DNA of 64,000 nt from Alteribacillus persepolensis. Its GTDB lineage: Bacteria; Bacillota; Bacilli; Bacillales; Marinococcaceae. Positions 36,294-44,453 of this stretch are shown piece after piece. Position 1 is the stretch's first letter, and each line of letters begins with the position of its first letter. Both the position numbers and the translations under genes were made by a program. The notes beneath the pieces are model-generated. The model was not told the DNA's origin, did no database searches, and saw only the letters and a program-made list of their open reading frames with translations. The stretch spans positions 22,347-86,346 of the forward strand of contig NZ_FNDK01000013.1 in NCBI RefSeq assembly GCF_900099605.1, given 5' to 3'.

Positions 36294-36692
36294 ATGGCAA
36301 ATACAAAAGTAGCGGTTATTGCGGCAAATGGATCTTTATTTGATGCGTACAAGGTGTTTAATATCGCAAGCGCTGCTGCAGCGTCCGATGCAGAAGTAGG
36401 TATTTTCTTCACATTTGAAGGGTTGAATCTCATTCATAAAGAAGCCCACAAAGATCTTCCGCTTCCAGAAGGGAAAGAACATTTTCAAGAAGGATTTAAA
36501 CAAGCAAACGTACCATCCATTGAAGAATTAGTGAGCATGGCTAAGGAAATGAATGTGAAGTTAATTGGCTGTCAAATGACGATGGATGTGATGAATTTAG
36601 AAAAAGAAGACTTTATTGAAGGGATTGAAGTTGGCGGTGCAGCTACATTTATGGAGTATGCAAAAGACGCCAATATCACATTGTCATTCTAA
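36294..36692 (+). CDS. DsrE-family sulfur carrier protein, 132 aa
   Basis: Starts TKVAVIAANGSLFDAYKVFN and has the conserved Cys93 in KLIGCQMTMDVMNL. It lacks the Met-rich insert of the 159-residue paralog at 34802 but shares TMDxxxL and the ending GGAATFMEYAKDANITLSF. Likely accepts sulfur from the TusA-rhodanese fusion upstream and donates it to the persulfide dioxygenase downstream (inferred from order). Ribosome site AGGAGGAAT. Confidence 0.88.
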   Translation: MANTKVAVIAANGSLFDAYKVFNIASAAAASDAEVGIFFTFEGLNLIHKEAHKDLPLPEGKEHFQEGFKQANVPSIEELVSMAKEMNVKLIGCQMTMDVMNLEKEDFIEGIEVGGAATFMEYAKDANITLSF

Positions 36693-36710
36693 ATAAGGAG
36701 GGAAACCGGA

Positions 36711-37841
36711 ATGTCTAAAACGCTAAGTACAAAAGAGTTAGCAAAAAAGATTATCAATGATGAACAAACACTTATTTTAGATGTCCGCAATACCGATGAG
36801 TTTGATGACTGGAAAATCGAAGGCGGAAACGTAGAAGTTATCAATGAACCGTATTTTAACTTGCTGGATAGTGTGGATCCTGTTTCTGGTAAATTGCAAA
36901 AAGATCAAGAAGTGATCGTTGTATGCGCGAAAGGCGGATCTTCCGAAATGATTGCTGACATGCTGGAAGAAGACGGTTTTACAGATGTCTACAACTTAGA
37001 AGGCGGCATGAAAGCCTGGAGTGAACATTTAGAGCCAGTAAAAATTGGTGACTTAAGCGATGGCGGAAGCATTTATCAATTTATTCGTTTAGGAAAAGGC
37101 TGCTTGTCTTACTTCATTGAATCCAATGGAGAAGCTGCCGTTGTGGATGCCAATCGGATGACAGATGTATATGAGAAGTTTGCAGAAGAAAAAGGTGTTC
37201 AAATTAAATACGCTATTGACACACACTTGCATGCTGATCACATTTCCGGCGGACGGGAACTTGCCGAAAGAACAGGGGGGGTCTATTACCTTCCTGAAAA
37301 AGACGCGGCAGAGGTGACGTTTGAATATGCGGCTTTACAAGAAGGCAGTGATATCCATGTTGGAAACACATCCATTAACGTGCAGCCGCTGTATTCTCCA
37401 GGCCATACACTCGGAAGCACATCCTTAATTGTAGATAATCAGTATCTTTTAACAGGCGATATTTTGTTTGTAAAGTCAATCGGACGTCCGGATCTTGCCG
37501 GAAAAGCAGAGGACTGGGTAGGAGATCTGCGTGATACACTATACAGCCGTTACAAAGAACTTTCTGATGATTTGATTGTTCTGCCGGCCCACTACTCGTT
37601 TGCAGAAGAACTGGGAAAAGGCGGAAGTGTCTCTGCCCGTTTAGGAGATCTCTATCAGAGAAATGCTGGACTCAAAGTAGAAGATGAAAATGAATTTAGA
37701 AAAATGGTAACGGAAAATCTGCCGCCGCAGCCAAATGCATATGAAGATATTCGCAAAACAAACATGGGGAAAATCACCCCTGAAACAGAAGAACAAAAAG
37801 AAATGGAAATTGGACCAAACCGCTGTGCGGTGGAAGGATAA
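36711..37841 (+). CDS. CstB-like rhodanese-persulfide dioxygenase
   Basis: 376 residues. N-terminal rhodanese (about 5-105, Cys72 in VVCAKGGSS), then an ETHE1-like metallo-beta-lactamase domain: [12 protein letters not shown] with His171, His173, Asp175, His176, [19 protein letters not shown] and LPAHYSF. One Fe(II) would oxidise a persulfide to sulfite; the rhodanese half can then form thiosulfate. In S. aureus CstB the dioxygenase domain comes first, so the order differs. It closely matches the isolated paralog at 22062. Sulfite made here can leave through the TauE-type exporter two genes on. Confidence 0.88.
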   Translation: MSKTLSTKELAKKIINDEQTLILDVRNTDEFDDWKIEGGNVEVINEPYFNLLDSVDPVSGKLQKDQEVIVVCAKGGSSEMIADMLEEDGFTDVYNLEGGMKAWSEHLEPVKIGDLSDGGSIYQFIRLGKGCLSYFIESNGEAAVVDANRMTDVYEKFAEEKGVQIKYAIDTHLHADHISGGRELAERTGGVYYLPEKDAAEVTFEYAALQEGSDIHVGNTSINVQPLYSPGHTLGSTSLIVDNQYLLTGDILFVKSIGRPDLAGKAEDWVGDLRDTLYSRYKELSDDLIVLPAHYSFAEELGKGGSVSARLGDLYQRNAGLKVEDENEFRKMVTENLPPQPNAYEDIRKTNMGKITPETEEQKEMEIGPNRCAVEG

Positions 37842-37865
37842 TACATTTTAAGAGGAGGAATCATC

Positions 37866-38093
37866 ATGGATGCAGCAAAAGTATTAGATGCGAAAGGATT
37901 GGCTTGTCCTATGCCAATTGTGAAGACGAAAAAAGCAATGGAAGAACTAAATATAGGAGACGTTCTAGAGGTTCATGCAACGGATAAGGGCGCAAAAAGT
38001 GATCTTGCTGCTTGGACAAAATCTAGTGGACATGAGCTACTGAAAGATACAGAGGAAGATGACGTACTAAAATTTTGGATTAAAAAAGCGTAA
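37866..38093 (+). CDS. tusA: TusA-family sulfur carrier
   Basis: 75 residues. LDAKGLACPMPIVKTKKAME with the sulfur-carrying Cys14 in the CPxP motif. Almost identical to the TusA domain of the fusion at 35690 over this region, so one probably arose from the other. Ribosome site AAGAGGAGG. It lies directly after the persulfide dioxygenase gene. Confidence 0.9.
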   Translation: MDAAKVLDAKGLACPMPIVKTKKAMEELNIGDVLEVHATDKGAKSDLAAWTKSSGHELLKDTEEDDVLKFWIKKA

Positions 38094-38098
38094 AGGAA

Positions 38099-38122
38099 GG
38101 CCCATGTTATATGGGCCCCTTT
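38099..38122 (+). terminator. Hairpin between tusA and the exporter gene
   Basis: GGCCCAT and ATGGGCC around GTTAT, followed by CCTTTTC. Short stem and weak T-run: an attenuator or mRNA stabiliser rather than a full stop. Confidence 0.45.
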
Positions 38123-38143
38123 TCATGAAGGAGATAATTTGTT

Positions 38144-38929
38144 ATGGAATACAGCATCTTATTTATTATCGTTCTTTTTCTTATCGGTTTTATTGGTTCT
38201 TTTATCTCCGGCATGGTAGGCATCGGCGGGTCTATTGTTAAATATCCAATGCTTTTATATATCCCGCCAATGTTTGGGCTGTCTGCTTTTACAGCTCACG
38301 AAGTATCTGGAATCAGTGCTGTACAGGTTCTGTTTGCAACGGTAGGCGGTGTATGGGCTTACCGCAAAGGTGGATATTTAAATAAAACACTGATTGCTTA
38401 CATGGGAACAGCGATTTTATTAGGAAGTTTTATTGGTGGGTACGGTTCTGAACTCATGACAGAAAGTGCCATTAATGTAGTGTATGGCGTATTAGCTACC
38501 ATTGCTGCTGTCATGATGTTTGTTCCGAAAAAAGGGCTGGATGATGTGTCTTTGCATCAAGTGACCTTTAATAAATGGCTGGCTGCTTTACTTGCCTTTA
38601 TTGTCGGGATTGGAGCAGGAGTTGTTGGTGCTGCAGGAGCATTTATTTTGGTCCCTATTATGCTTGTGGTCCTTAAGATTCCAACGCGGATGACGATTGC
38701 ATCCTCGCTTGCTGTCACCTTTATCTCATCGATTGGTGCAACAACAGGAAAATTGTTAACAGGACAAGTATTGTTCATTCCAGCTATCGTCATGATTGTG
38801 GCAAGTATCATTGCTTCGTCACTAGGAGCAAAGGCAGGTCAAAAAGTAAATACGAAACTTTTACAAGCCATACTGGCTGTTTTGATTTTAGGAACAGCGA
38901 TTAATATTTGGATGGATGTGCTTGGATAA
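38144..38929 (+). CDS. TauE/SafE-family sulfite exporter
   Basis: 261 residues with about eight membrane helices in two repeats, each opening with a Gly-rich motif ([19 protein letters not shown] near 22-40; [19 protein letters not shown] near 160). TauE/SafE proteins export sulfite or sulfoacetate. Placed behind the persulfide dioxygenase that makes sulfite, sulfite export is the natural reading. Ribosome site GAAGGAGAT. Confidence 0.88.
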   Translation: MEYSILFIIVLFLIGFIGSFISGMVGIGGSIVKYPMLLYIPPMFGLSAFTAHEVSGISAVQVLFATVGGVWAYRKGGYLNKTLIAYMGTAILLGSFIGGYGSELMTESAINVVYGVLATIAAVMMFVPKKGLDDVSLHQVTFNKWLAALLAFIVGIGAGVVGAAGAFILVPIMLVVLKIPTRMTIASSLAVTFISSIGATTGKLLTGQVLFIPAIVMIVASIIASSLGAKAGQKVNTKLLQAILAVLILGTAINIWMDVLG

Positions 38930-38967
38930 CCAGTCAGAGCATATACGTGCAAGGAGAGGAGAAAACA

Positions 38968-39330
38968 ATGGATATCATCCTGCAAGGAATCTTTATAGCG
39001 CTAATGCTGTGGTTTATCATAAGCCGGTTCGTCCCTGTTAAAGGGATAACTAATATTAATCCGGCAGAAGCCAAGAAACAGTTGAAAGGTAATAATACCC
39101 AAGGGATTGATGTTAGAACACCTGCTGAATATCAATCGCATCACAGTAAGTTGTTTCAAAACATTCCGCTTTCTAACTTATCCAGTAAATCAAAAGAGTT
39201 AGACCCAGAAAAAGAAATTATTGTGATTTGTCAAAGCGGAATGAGAAGTATGAAAGCTGCTAAGATGCTTAAAAAACAGGGATTTAAGCATATATACAAT
39301 GTAAAAGGCGGAATGAGTGCCTGGCGGTAA
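38968..39330 (+). CDS. Membrane-anchored rhodanese
   Basis: 120 residues. An N-terminal membrane helix (IILQGIFIALMLWFIISRF) is followed by a rhodanese domain with GIDVRTPAEYQSHH and Cys88 in VICQSGMRSMKA. YibN-like proteins have this build; the domain faces the cytoplasm. ATG at 38968 behind AAGGAGAGG is preferred over the longer upstream frame, which overlaps the exporter gene. It probably supplies or accepts sulfane sulfur at the membrane, next to the sulfite exporter. Confidence 0.88.
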   Translation: MDIILQGIFIALMLWFIISRFVPVKGITNINPAEAKKQLKGNNTQGIDVRTPAEYQSHHSKLFQNIPLSNLSSKSKELDPEKEIIVICQSGMRSMKAAKMLKKQGFKHIYNVKGGMSAWR

Positions 39331-39347
39331 AATTTTTAATATGTTTT

Positions 39348-39363
39348 ATACCCTGGTGTGTAT
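39348..39363 (+). promoter_or_regulatory. CstR-like operator before the methyltransferase
   Basis: ATACCCTGGTGTGTAT, 16 bases, 33 bases upstream of the start at 39397. It suggests that the methyltransferase gene also belongs to the CstR regulon. Confidence 0.5.
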
Positions 39364-39396
39364 TTGTGGAGCCGCCAGGCTAAAGGAGGAGAAAAA

Positions 39397-39966
39397 ATGT
39401 CGGAGAAACGATTCAACCCGGATAAAGCAGAATTGCTGTTGAGTGATGATAGAAAAGAACGTTTACGGCCGGATCACTTCGTGGACATGCATTTTCAACA
39501 AGAAGACGCCATTGCTGATGTAGGAGCTGGAAATGGTTTTTTTACATTGCCATTAGCGAAAAAAACAAATAACACAGTGTATGCGGTTGATATTGCACAG
39601 CAAATGCTTGATATGTTGAAAGAACGTGCCGGTCAAGAAGGGTGCAGCAATATTCAATATGTTATCAGTGATTTAGAAAACATCCGCTTAGAACAAAACT
39701 TGGTAAACAAGGTTCTAGCAGCATTTGTCATTCATGAAGTGGAAAGCATTGCTCAGGCACTTGCTGAAATGAAGCGTATTGTAAAACCTGGCGGAGAAAT
39801 TGTGCTGATCGAATGGGAAGCAGTGGAAACCGAAGCAGGTCCTCCTCTTCATGAGCGTATTTCTTCTGCAAAAATGAAAGAAATACTGCAAGAAAATAAT
39901 TTCGATGCCGAAATTATTCAAATCAACGAAGAGAATTATGCAGTGAAAGCCCGCCCGCTGTCCTAA
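39397..39966 (+). CDS. Class I SAM-dependent methyltransferase
   Basis: 189 residues. SAM-binding motif IADVGAGNGFFTLPLA, acidic VYAVDIAQQM, and post-motif VKPGGEIVLIEWE, of the UbiE/Methyltransf_11 type. It ends the CstR cluster and has a CstR-like operator in front, so a sulfur substrate (thiol or sulfide methylation) is attractive, but no residue shows it. ATG behind AAAGGAGGAG. Followed by a bidirectional terminator. Confidence 0.85.
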   Translation: MSEKRFNPDKAELLLSDDRKERLRPDHFVDMHFQQEDAIADVGAGNGFFTLPLAKKTNNTVYAVDIAQQMLDMLKERAGQEGCSNIQYVISDLENIRLEQNLVNKVLAAFVIHEVESIAQALAEMKRIVKPGGEIVLIEWEAVETEAGPPLHERISSAKMKEILQENNFDAEIIQINEENYAVKARPLS

Positions 39967-40020
39967 AGAAAATGTTTCCTTGCCAAATCGATGAGGATGA
40001 TAAGAAAGTCAATGAAAGAC

Positions 40021-40054
40021 AAAAACCCGGCTGAGATGATCAGCTGGGTTTTTT
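40021..40054. terminator. Bidirectional terminator
   Basis: AAAAACCCGGCTGA and TCAGCTGGGTTTTTT around GATGA. It ends the CstR cluster (+) and phoD (-). Confidence 0.85.
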
Positions 40055-40073
40055 ATTAATGGAAAAATTTGAT

Positions 40074-41714
40074 TCAGGTCATGGATTCTGTGTTCTCCTG
40101 ATTTTTGTTGGTTTGTACACGAGGTTCTTGTATTCCAGGACGACCATTTTCTACGGTAAAACTAGCGAGTTTTTGAACTGGTGCACCTTTTTCGGTTACA
40201 TAGGGAACAATAAGGTAATCCGTTGTCCATTGCTCCGGAGTGATAGAGCAACGAACATATCCGCGATGAGCATTGTAGAGTTTGACGTGTTCGTTATTTA
40301 GCCAGATAGGGGTGTAACCGTCTGTTTCAGATCCATCCATTCCTGAGGTGATGGAGCTGGTAACAAACTCTGCTCCTATATTAGGGGAATCAGGATGATG
40401 AAAGTTCTCTTTTAGGTTAGCAGCGACATGTCGGTGAACGTCTCCTGATAATACGATTGGATTTTTAACATTATGTTCCTTAATCGTTGAGAATATACGA
40501 TTGCGGTTTGCAACAAAACCGTCCCACTGGTCCATGCTGAATTCTTTTCCAGGTCCTGTATTTCTATCAATTTGTGTCATCACTACTTGCTGGGCAAGAA
40601 CATTCCATGTTGTTTGAGAATGTTTTAAGCTATTATACAACCACTGTTCTTGTTTTTCTCCGAGTATGGTTCTCTCTGGATCTAAGCGTTTCTTGGCATC
40701 GGGTCCGGAGACAAAAACGTTTGTATAATCATCTCGGTATTGGCGTGTGTCTAGCACGTGAAAGTTTGCCAGGTTTCCATAGGTTAGCTGTCGATACAGC
40801 TTCATGTCCGGCCCATTAGGCATTGAAGTGCTTCGAAGCGGCAAATTCTCATAGTAAGCTTGATAAGCGGCAGCACGCTGTTCAAGAAATTGTTGTTCGG
40901 CAGCCCCATATTGGGAATTTTCATCTGCATAATTGTTTTCTACCTCGTGGTCGTCCCAAGTCATGACCCACGGGAAAGCGGCATGAGCAGACTGCAGATC
41001 GGGGTCAGTTTTAAAGAGAGCATAACGAAGTCTGTATTGATCAAGTGTTACCACTTTAGCATTATGAGCATTGGACAGCTCTACAGGACGTACGAGATTA
41101 TCGGAGTTGATAGCATACTCATAAATATAATCACCTAAAAAGAAGACAAGATCAAAATTCTCTTCTGCCATATGTTGATAGGCCGTGTAGTATCCGTGGT
41201 ACCATGCTTGACAAGATGCTAAAGCAATGGAAAGAGAAGAAATAGGTGTTTTATCAGCGGGGGCTGTTTTTGTTCGGCCAATAGAGCTGATTTGTGGCCC
41301 GGCTTTAAACCGATAATAATAATGGCGCCATGGTTCCAGCCCATCTACTTCTACATGCACAGAATGGGCTAATTCTGGTAAAGCCAAGGCAGTGCCCTTT
41401 TTCACTACATGATGAAAGTTTTGATCCTTTGCGACTTCCCATTGAACAGGAACTTTTCTGTTAGGCATACCTCCTCGTCCATCTTCAGCTAATGGCTCTG
41501 GTGCTAACCTTGTCCATAATACGACACCATCGGGCAAGGGGTCTCCTGAGGCTACGCCTAGTGTAAACGGATTATTCTTAAATGGGGGAGTTTCACTGGG
41601 GTTGGCTAATATTTTTTCAGCCGGCATCAACCCCATGGCAATTAGAGATGCAAGAGAAAGACCAGATGTTTTAATAAAATCACGTCTACTTTGGTTTTGA
41701 TAATCATACGTCAT
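40074..41714 (-). CDS. phoD: PhoD-type alkaline phosphatase/phosphodiesterase, Tat exported
   Basis: 546 residues. Twin-arginine signal SRRDFIKTSGLSLASLIAMG. PhoD metallophosphatase blocks: FTLGVASGDPLPDGVVLWTR (N-terminal Fn3-like domain), LASCQAWYHGYYTAYQHMAE, FFLGDYIYEYA, MTWDDHEVENNYAD and VLSGDVHRHVAANL, supplying the Fe/Ca ligands. It hydrolyses phosphodiesters outside the cell, including teichoic acids in B. subtilis. Ribosome site AAAGGAGAT. In B. subtilis phoD sits with tatAd-tatCd; here the tat genes are instead with phoX at 11-13 kb. Confidence 0.92.
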   Translation of the reverse strand: MTYDYQNQSRRDFIKTSGLSLASLIAMGLMPAEKILANPSETPPFKNNPFTLGVASGDPLPDGVVLWTRLAPEPLAEDGRGGMPNRKVPVQWEVAKDQNFHHVVKKGTALALPELAHSVHVEVDGLEPWRHYYYRFKAGPQISSIGRTKTAPADKTPISSLSIALASCQAWYHGYYTAYQHMAEENFDLVFFLGDYIYEYAINSDNLVRPVELSNAHNAKVVTLDQYRLRYALFKTDPDLQSAHAAFPWVMTWDDHEVENNYADENSQYGAAEQQFLEQRAAAYQAYYENLPLRSTSMPNGPDMKLYRQLTYGNLANFHVLDTRQYRDDYTNVFVSGPDAKKRLDPERTILGEKQEQWLYNSLKHSQTTWNVLAQQVVMTQIDRNTGPGKEFSMDQWDGFVANRNRIFSTIKEHNVKNPIVLSGDVHRHVAANLKENFHHPDSPNIGAEFVTSSITSGMDGSETDGYTPIWLNNEHVKLYNAHRGYVRCSITPEQWTTDYLIVPYVTEKGAPVQKLASFTVENGRPGIQEPRVQTNKNQENTESMT

Positions 41715-42216
41715 AACATTATCTCCTTTTCTATATTTGCAAGGATAAGAGGGGGTTATGCTGCTGCGCCAGGAAGAGAAGAATGTTCATTCGCTGCTTT
41801 TTAAAGACATGTCTCTAAGAAAAGATTCCCGCTGCCACTACAAATACTATTGAATACAATTGTCCCTCTTTGCTCTCAGTTAAAACTGTAAAGGAATTAT
41901 ATAAAGAGAAAATAAACAAAATTTAAAAATATTGTGATGCTAACGTAAATAATGTCAAGAAACAGGAGGAAAGAACAACATCTAACAGGAGGAAAGAGAA
42001 GATTTCTGTCAAAATATACAAGAAATAGTTAGGAAAAGTGGAAAAGACTCAGGTCTAAAGTTCCGTTAATAGTTGAAGAACGAGAATAGAAGAAGCTCGT
42101 TATCTAGCTGTTGGTTACAATACGTATAGAAAGAACGGAAATATACCAGGCTGTGCATAATCATAGGTATCTATTGCAAAGAAGCTGTTATAATGAAACA
42201 AAAAGGACGGAGAAGC
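41715..42216. other. 500-base divergent intergenic region
   Basis: Promoter region of phoD (-) and the methyltransferase at 42217 (+). TATAAT at 42189-42194 is a likely -10 for the latter. I looked for direct repeats of the TTAACA type on the phoD side and found only loose matches. No supported gene. Confidence 0.4.
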
Positions 42217-42831
42217 GTGAAAAAACAAACAGAAACCATCAAACGGCGCTACAATCGCATTTCTAGTGTGTTTGATGTGATGGACCGAATGATTCGTGAT
42301 AAATGGAGAAAAGAGTTGCTGCAGCAGGCCCGCGGCAAAATGTTAGAAGTGGGAGTAGGCACAGGTATTAACTTAAAATATTACCCAGATGACGTTCAAG
42401 TCACAGCGATTGACTTTAGTCCGGCTATGCTGCAAAAGGCACGTGACAAAGCCATGCACCTGCCGCAATCTATTCATCTGAAGGAAATGGATATCGAACA
42501 GCTCGCTTTTGATGACAACACATTTGATACAGTTGTTTCTACATGCGTATTTTGTTCGGTCCCCCAGCCGATTCAAGGGTTCAAAGAAATACGGAGGGTA
42601 TTAAAGCCTGACGGAACAGCGATAATGCTTGAACACATGCGCAGTGATAATCAAATAGTCGGAAAAGTAATGGATCTTTTGAACCCTATCGGATTACACA
42701 TTGTCGGGGCTAATATCAACCGTAAAACGATAGCAAACATAGAAAAGTCCGGGATGAACGTAGAAAAGCAGGAATTTTTAATGAGTTCGATCATGAGAAA
42801 GCTTGTCTTATCGCCAAACAAAGGGGAATAG
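42217..42831 (+). CDS. Class I SAM methyltransferase (UbiE-like)
   Basis: 204 residues. YNRISSVFDVMDRMI at the start, then the SAM site GKMLEVGVGTGINLKYYP, VTAIDFSPAMLQKARDKA, DTVVSTCVFCSVPQP and VLKPDGTAIMLEHM. This is the small methyltransferase type related to UbiE/PmtA. GTG at 42217 with GGACGGAG upstream is preferred; an ATG eight codons earlier overlaps the TATAAT box. Substrate unknown (quinone or phospholipid head group are family options). Confidence 0.82.
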   Translation: MKKQTETIKRRYNRISSVFDVMDRMIRDKWRKELLQQARGKMLEVGVGTGINLKYYPDDVQVTAIDFSPAMLQKARDKAMHLPQSIHLKEMDIEQLAFDDNTFDTVVSTCVFCSVPQPIQGFKEIRRVLKPDGTAIMLEHMRSDNQIVGKVMDLLNPIGLHIVGANINRKTIANIEKSGMNVEKQEFLMSSIMRKLVLSPNKGE

Positions 42832-42851
42832 TCTTTTTAATCCCCTTTGTT
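42817..42851 (+). terminator. Hairpin at the end of the methyltransferase gene
   Basis: AACAAAGGGGA and TCCCCTTTGTT form a perfect 11-bp stem; the loop, not the 3' flank, is T-rich (CTTTTTAA). It overlaps the stop codon. A terminator or 3' stabiliser. Confidence 0.45.
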
Positions 42852-43008
42852 GCACCCTTGTTATACTGGAGACGCTATAAGAACTTTAATGAAACAGAAT
42901 TGGGATATCCTTGTCATGGGATGTGGTGAGTCCTTTTTTTATGTTTTGTTTTTGAGTTAACTCTATCGTCTCTTGTAGGCACTTAGCAACTCTTAATAGT
43001 TTTATCAG

Positions 43009-43911
43009 TTAATCAAACGGAATAGTATGCTTGTTTTTTATTAAATCCATATGTATTTTTACTATTTCTGAATATTGGCTTAAATGCAGCATGTCAAAAA
43101 CAGAAACTGCCCGAGATAGTTTTTGTAAGGCTTCTTCTTGTTTCCCTAGTCGGTGAAGGGATTCACCAAGCTGATAGTATAGTTCTCCAGCCAAATAAAA
43201 GTGCTCTTTATATATTGATAAGTTGAGCCCTTTGTTTGCATAATAAATAGATTCTTTATAATGCCCAGTATGATGAAAAGTCTTTGCTAGATTATAGTAG
43301 ACACGTAAAAGAAGAGTAACGTTTTGGTCTCCTATTTTGTCTTTTATTAGAAGAAGAACATCATTTAATAGGCTTATACTTTCGGAATATGCCCTGTTCT
43401 CAGCATGTAATATAGCCAAACTAACAATAATACTCAGCTCTTGATCTGAAGCACTTCGCTTAGTAGAGTAGTTCGTGTATTCCAGTGCTGTGTCAATGAA
43501 AGATTTAGCCTCTTCTAGTTTGTCTTCTAAATAATATAAGCATAAGGCTTGATGCCAAATGAGAAATTGTTTTAATACGGGGGACGAGTTGAAAATTGGG
43601 TTATGCCTTTGTTGATTTATAATTTTTTGGACTTGTTGGTAGTCATCTATTCGTACAGCTTTGCGAATATCTTCTTTTATCCATTTAATCCCCTCATCTA
43701 CTGGACTTTCTCCTTCATCAAAAAAGGCATGTAATGGAACCCCTAGCTTTTGAGCTAATTTAACATAAATATGTGTTGTTGCCTCGGTTTCTCCTTTTTC
43801 TATCCGGCTTAACATCGATTGCGAACAAATCCCAGAAGCCAAATCCACTTGACTGTATCCTTTCATTTGCCGTATTTCTTTTAATCTACTACCTGCCTTA
43901 TTTGATTTCAT
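43009..43911 (-). CDS. PlcR-like quorum-sensing regulator (RRNPP family)
   Basis: 300 residues. An N-terminal XRE helix-turn-helix (about 8-63: GSRLKEIRQMKGYSQVDLAS and SQSMLSRIEKGETEATTHIY) is followed by about five tetratricopeptide-like helix pairs (e.g. LLRVYYNLAKTFHHTGHYKE, LAGELYYQLGESLHRLGKQE). Build, length and the ending resemble PlcR of the B. cereus group: GQLYYQRGECLRKL there, GELYYQLGESLHRLG here. Such proteins bind an imported signal peptide in the TPR groove and then DNA. The divergent gene at 44078 encodes a fitting peptide, and a perfect PlcR box lies 14 bases upstream of this start codon. ATG follows GGGAGGAAG. Confidence 0.88.
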   Translation of the reverse strand: MKSNKAGSRLKEIRQMKGYSQVDLASGICSQSMLSRIEKGETEATTHIYVKLAQKLGVPLHAFFDEGESPVDEGIKWIKEDIRKAVRIDDYQQVQKIINQQRHNPIFNSSPVLKQFLIWHQALCLYYLEDKLEEAKSFIDTALEYTNYSTKRSASDQELSIIVSLAILHAENRAYSESISLLNDVLLLIKDKIGDQNVTLLLRVYYNLAKTFHHTGHYKESIYYANKGLNLSIYKEHFYLAGELYYQLGESLHRLGKQEEALQKLSRAVSVFDMLHLSQYSEIVKIHMDLIKNKHTIPFD

Positions 43912-43924
43912 TTACTTCCTCCCA

Positions 43925-43940
43925 TATGAATATATTCATA
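43925..43940. promoter_or_regulatory. PlcR box
   Basis: TATGAATATATTCATA fits the published PlcR box TATGnAnnnnTnCATA at every fixed position and is a perfect palindrome, extending one base on each side. It lies between the PlcR-like gene and the signal peptide gene. It could activate the peptide/biosynthesis side and, being within the leader of the regulator, repress or tune the regulator itself. Confidence 0.85.
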
Positions 43941-44077
43941 TGTAACTGTGCTACATAAAAAAGTATACATTATTTTCCATGGTTCGTAGTTTTACATATA
44001 TATAACAGTATTTATGAAGGGTGCATGATTTCTATTTATTGCATAAAATTCAGATAGTTGTTGAAGGAGGTAATTCA

Positions 44078-44215
44078 ATGAATAAAACAAAGTTAGCATT
44101 CTTTTTTCATACTGTTCGTTTTAATTCCTTGATTTTATCTAACTTTCCACAATCGTTTGCTTTTGGACACTTATCTGAAGGTGTAGTAGTGAAAGGCTTA
44201 CCTTTTAAACATTAA
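44078..44215 (+). CDS. PapR-like signal peptide precursor, 45 aa
   Basis: ATG with GAAGGAGGT seven bases upstream. The peptide starts MNKTKLAFFF with a basic-hydrophobic, export-signal-like first half (through FNSLILSNF) and ends SEGVVVKGLPFKH. The C-terminal GLPFKH resembles the PapR pheromone ending (LPFEF/LPFEY in B. cereus), which is cut to a 5-8 residue signal and re-imported. It is divergent from the PlcR-like gene, with a PlcR box in between. Predicted cycle: secretion, extracellular trimming to a heptapeptide such as KGLPFKH, Opp import, binding to the TPR regulator. Confidence 0.8.
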   Translation: MNKTKLAFFFHTVRFNSLILSNFPQSFAFGHLSEGVVVKGLPFKH

Positions 44216-44308
44216 ATGTGTTGAATTCTTCTTCACTGTTATTTACTTCCAATTAATAAGCTAAAGAATGTAAACGAGTTTGTTAACTATATGAAGGAGG
44301 TGATACAT

Positions 44309-44392
44309 ATGGCACTTAAAGTAAAAGTTAAAAAGCTTGATAAGAAACCTGCTTTTGCAACTGCAGCTGTGAATACAACAATGTGCGGCTAA
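44309..44392 (+). CDS. 27-aa peptide, candidate RiPP precursor
   Basis: Too short for routine gene calling, but GAAGGAGGTGAT ends six bases before the ATG, the best ribosome site in this area. It reads MALKVKVKKLDKKPAF followed by ATAAVNTTMCG and TAA. A Lys-rich, alternating N-terminal half suits a leader bound as a beta-strand by a PqqD-like domain; the Thr/Asn/Met/Cys/Gly end would be the core. Next comes a perfect hairpin, then an enzyme with exactly such a recognition domain fused to a diiron oxidase domain, and an exporter. The product and modification are unknown; a Cys-Gly C terminus is a likely site. Confidence 0.75.
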   Translation: MALKVKVKKLDKKPAFATAAVNTTMCG

Positions 44393-44400
44393 TCTAAAGA

Positions 44401-44427
44401 CGTTCACCTAGCTTTGCTAGGTGAACG
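44401..44427 (+). terminator. Intra-operon hairpin after the precursor gene
   Basis: CGTTCACCTAGC and GCTAGGTGAACG form a perfect 12-bp stem with a TTT loop, eight bases after the precursor stop. No T-run follows (CAAAAAATATTT), so it is more likely an mRNA stabiliser or weak attenuator that raises precursor level above the enzyme, as in many peptide operons. Confidence 0.6.
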
Positions 44428-44453
44428 CAAAAAATATTTAGGAGGCTTTACAT

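Noticed and set aside
41850..41960. Possible Pho box upstream of phoD
   Set aside because: TTTACA and TTAACT occur on the minus strand but with irregular spacing.
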